The position numbers were made by a program, and so were the translations under genes. The notes below the pieces were generated by a model. It saw nothing but the letters and a program-made list of their open reading frames with translations, was not told the origin of the DNA and ran no database searches. A DNA stretch of 64,000 nt from Theobroma cacao (taxonomy: Eukaryota > Streptophyta > Magnoliopsida > Malvales > Malvaceae), in assembly GCF_000208745.1 (NCBI RefSeq), contig NC_030854.1, positions 25,216,291 through 25,280,290 of the forward strand, written 5' to 3'. Positions 60,457-64,000 of this stretch are shown here, in pieces (position 1 is the first letter of the stretch; each line of letters opens with the position of its first letter).

Positions 60457-63400
60457 ATGATTGGTCATGCAAACACTGTTCTGAAGTGTGGGATTTTTGG
60501 ACTTTCGAACTTCCACGAACAAGAACAGTTTTTCTTTACACCAGGACAGATATTCTCTTGTTTAGCAATCTCCCTTCACAATCAAGGTCTCACTAGAGAC
60601 GGTAGGCTTCAAGCTAGAACAAAATCAGGATCAAAGTTGCATCAATGCAGTACTTTATATGGTAAAAAACAATTCATCGATAAACTTTTGCATTTCAAAA
60701 TTTTTTGTTTTAATTTAATGGAAGTAAGATATGATGCTTGATAGTTAAGGCCAGCTGTTAGCTTTTGAAGTCTGGATGATCTACTTCAATTTCTCCAATT
60801 TTTTTAACTTAACATGGCATTGGTTCAGATTTGAGGGTAAATTATTAAACTTTCAAGTTTATCATGGTGTTTTTTAGGATTTATGGTCCTCCTGGAATTC
60901 ATATTGCGTATCTAAATTTAAGGATTCATTTGAAAATTTTTGTATAGCTTCATAATTTGATTGCATAGGCTGTTGACGTAGATAGACTGTCTTAGCGAAA
61001 CCTGTTTTAACACAATGGAAGAAGCTTCGGAAACTTAAAATTCATTTGATAATTCTGTATAGCTTCATGACTTGATTGCGTAATATGTGGTCATAAACTT
61101 CACAGTTTATATGAAACAGAATAAATGAGTGGAAGTTCATTTTTTTTTTTTTTGGAAAGGTTAGTGGAAGTTCATTACATACTGGAATGTGATACAATCT
61201 GTGTTTCAGGGGACATAGCTTTTCAGTGGTGAAATGCATGTTGACATGGGCTGAAACAAACATCTATGTCAGCAAGTGTCCGTATAGTACAGTTGATTTG
61301 TAGCCTTTTTCAGACCAAAGATATATGACTTCAAATCTGACCACATCAAACCAGTCCAAGGGTAGTTGATAAAGTGTAAAAAAGGCATCTAATTAAGGAT
61401 GACTGCTAAAAGAAAAAGTATAAAACTATCAATGAAAAGTAATGTGTGAAGATGATTCAAATTGAAGAATTAAATTATTAAGGGGCTAATTATCAGTTTG
61501 GTACATTTTATGAAGTCAAGTGTGGTTGTTTGATATATTTAGGGTTTTTTTTGGTCAATTTGGTTATTTGCATAGTAATTTGTCTTAACTTGTTTGCCAA
61601 GTACTAGAGTTAGGGAAGTAGTCTATGAATACCTGTATTATTTTCAGTACAAAATAGTTCATTTTAATGATGAAGTGGGTATTGTGGAGACTGATTATCA
61701 ATCTTTCCTTTTCTTTGCTGTGTGTATATGGGCAGACAGGTTCTCCTGTCCTTTTTTTTTTTTTTTGTTTTTATGTTCTGTGCTAGATGTCTCACCCTGT
61801 CTAAAAAACCTAGGATACAGTCAATGATATGTACATCACTCATCTTCTTTTACTGCTGTCTATGGGAATCTCCTCTGCATAATGCTAGTTGTGGTTTTGC
61901 TCAATTCTGAATGTATGAACCCCTTTTATCATGCATTTGGAAATTATGTTGTGAACAATCACTGTATACAAAATGCTCAATTGGAGATGCTTATTTTCTA
62001 GGATTTGACTTCCCTGGTACTTTAAATTGTTCTCCTTTTTCATGAGAGAGGGGGGAGAAGATGGATTTTCCTGTTGCTCCTGTCCTATAATGAAATATTT
62101 TTCTTCCGAATCTATGAAATTACTGTTTTTGGCATTGGTGACAGACAATTGGTGTGAGCTTTTGGTTTCATAATCTTTTGGAAATCAGTAATAAGTAATC
62201 AATTAATCCCTTATTTAAATTAATTCCTGGTGCAAGAGGATTAACTTTTAGCCTTTCCATTCCCTTCCCTTCCTCCCTTATTTTTAGGCTTTAGGTACTC
62301 AAATATGTCATCCCAAGTCCTGGAGAACATGGGGAGCAATGAGGTCATTAGAGATTACTTGGAGGATGTGCCTCTTTCATTTTCATATGAACCTGCCATG
62401 GATGCACTTTCCTCCCTCATCACACGCCAGAAACGTGGAGAACGATCAAATGTGATGGGTAAATATGGAAAATTGGACAGGATGCTGATGTATCTTAAGG
62501 TGACACTTTTACTATCTTGTCATCTTGTTGGAAATTTTTGAACTGCATATCATTGAGAAACTATATAGTAAGCACTGTTCACACAACAATATTCTTAATT
62601 CATGAGAGATACTTGATTACTCATGAGTTTTATGGAAATGGAACTAAGTGCAGTCAGTTCATCACTTTTGATTGGTTACTCTGCATCTATCTTTATGTAG
62701 TAGTCATTAATGATGTTCTCTTCTGTTACAATGTTATCCTTCAGACTATGATTCAGAAAGCTTTAACCTCAAAGTTCATTGATTGGGTTTTTCTGGTTGG
62801 GTGATAGACTTCATCAACCATTGTTTACTGCAGTTTGACAGCGTCCATAGTTTCTAGTAAACTTTTTAAAAAATTGAAAGATTCTTTTGCCTAAAATGGC
62901 ATTTTAACGTTGATTGATTTGGTATCTATACTTTCTGTGTTGTCATTGGAGTCTATACTTTCCAAAGGAAAGCTGTATACGGCAGGACCAGGACCTTTTG
63001 CAAACTTGTGAACAGCCAATGTAGTGAATTATATGTTTGTAGCATCTAAGCAATATGTCTGCAACTACTTTTTCTTTTGTGGATGCATGCAAGAAATAAC
63101 TTCAATCAGTTGCTAGTTGCACTTCTATTTCACATCTCTATTTGCTTGAAATCACAGTGATGCGAAACCATGGTAAAAATCATCTGCAAAAATAGCCTCA
63201 GGATATATATGCTTGATCGGTTTTTCCTAGTGTCCAAGTTGTTGAATATGTGCTAGCATATGAGGTGTTTTCGAAGCCAAAATTTAGCACATTTTAATCT
63301 TCTAGTCCCTCCCTTCCTCGTTTTTCTCGTTCTTCTGTATCAAGTTATGTTCAGCGCTCCTTACTATTGTCACATTTGGGTTGTTAATGTACCTTTATAA

Positions 63401-64000
63401 GTTTCCAGGACTTGTGTGTGAACGAAATTTGATAAAGATAGCTGTGTAGAAATTAGGGGCATATACCCTAAATCTAGTGATAGCTGTTTCTTTTCATTAC
63501 CAGATGTATTTTGCCCTTTGATGTTTGTTAGTTTTTTAAGTATACATATTTTGCAAACAGTTGTATCATATTAAATGCCTTCATGACCTTCTTCAGATAT
63601 TAAAACAAATATAATTGTGCATTATGCCTCATCAATTGTTTCTTTCTCTCCATTCCCTCCTCTCCTCATTCATTTTCCCATGATATTCTATAAAGACTGA
63701 AAGAATGCTTGTCTCTGACAGATACTAGGCCTTGAAGAACAAGTAGCCGGCCTGAAAATTATCCATGTTGCAGGAACTAAAGGAAAGGTACTTTCTCAGT
63801 TTGACCATCTTAACACGTTTTCTAAATAATATTTACTGACCTTTTTTTTTTTAACAATTACGTTGTAAATATGGTGAACAAAATTGTCCTTTCTTCACAA
63901 GGTCCATAAATCCGAGATCTTGAGCGTGAATGTATGAACAGATTTGTAATTTTAGCATGGATAAAGGTGTATTTGAGATTACAAAAAAGAAGGGAAGGTA
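60457..64000 (+). CDS. FPGS: Folylpolyglutamate synthase, N-terminal part (runs off the window)
   Basis: FPGS adds glutamates to folates so that they are retained and bound by enzymes. Three coding exons are visible: 60457-60661, 62288-62499 and 63722-63787; the next lies beyond 64000. They join in frame (phase 1, then 0). The first 68 residues (MIGHANTVLKCGIFGLSNFH...) have few acids and many Ser, Arg, Lys and Gln, fitting an organelle presequence. The second exon gives MSSQVLENMGS and SYEPAMDALSSLITRQKRGE, and the third ILGLEEQVAGLKIIHVAGTKGK, the start of the ATP-binding loop HVAGTKGKGS, split at an intron as in other plant FPGS genes. A second ATG at 60447, 10 bases upstream, opens another frame. 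A further donor at 60601 keeps the frame too. Confidence 0.88.

Noticed and set aside
1..64000. tRNA or rRNA genes
   Set aside because: No cloverleaf with conserved A and B boxes or rRNA core sequence was noticed by eye; a tRNAscan run would be needed to be sure.

Overview
This is nuclear DNA from a flowering plant. It is AT-rich, its genes have many short GT-AG introns, it holds plant-only families (GASA peptide, ERD15, BPG2, PrfB3), and plant-type retrotransposons and MULEs fill much of the space. The LINE ORF1 looks like copies I associate with Malvaceae such as cacao, so a woody eudicot is plausible, but no single marker fixes the species. Two runs of N (15865-16340, 55666-55973) are assembly gaps.

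Layout. Positions 1-33000 are mostly mobile DNA: a cut-off LTR (1-515), a decayed Ty1-copia fragment (800-1910), one intact GASA gene on the minus strand (2350-3318), a CRK-type kinase fragment (4432-4809) next to an inverted duplication, several small TIR elements (6061-6943, 7521-7897, 8370-9066, 10785-11553), and a dead L1-type LINE (about 11715-21250). The LINE is split by a reverse-oriented solo LTR (14411-17256), and a forward copy of the same LTR family follows it (21293-24255). Next come a MULE fragment (24590-27420) interrupted by a different 1.5-kb solo LTR (25667-27172) and a short long-TIR MULE derivative (28079-29358).

From 33700 to the end lie ordinary genes whose exons I could join in frame: ERD15-like (34796-35422, +), the plastid GTPase BPG2 (36025-39707, -), an F-box pseudogene (40078-40851, +), a 13-exon GNAT-like plus tandem-BRCT protein (41983-48915, +), the GGQ-less plastid release-factor-like protein PrfB3 (50166-54279, +), and the first three coding exons of a folylpolyglutamate synthase (60457 to beyond the window, +). 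A 2.9-kb TIR element full of tandem repeats (54623-57553) separates the last two.

The genes do not form an operon or an obvious pathway. BPG2 and PrfB3 both act in plastid RNA or ribosome maturation, and the FPGS N terminus looks like an organelle presequence; this closeness is probably chance. I found no convincing new system. The most informative signals are the nested insertions with exact target-site duplications, a GC-AG intron in BPG2, the loss of GGQ in PrfB3, the GNAT/BRCT fusion, and an overlapping upstream ATG in FPGS.
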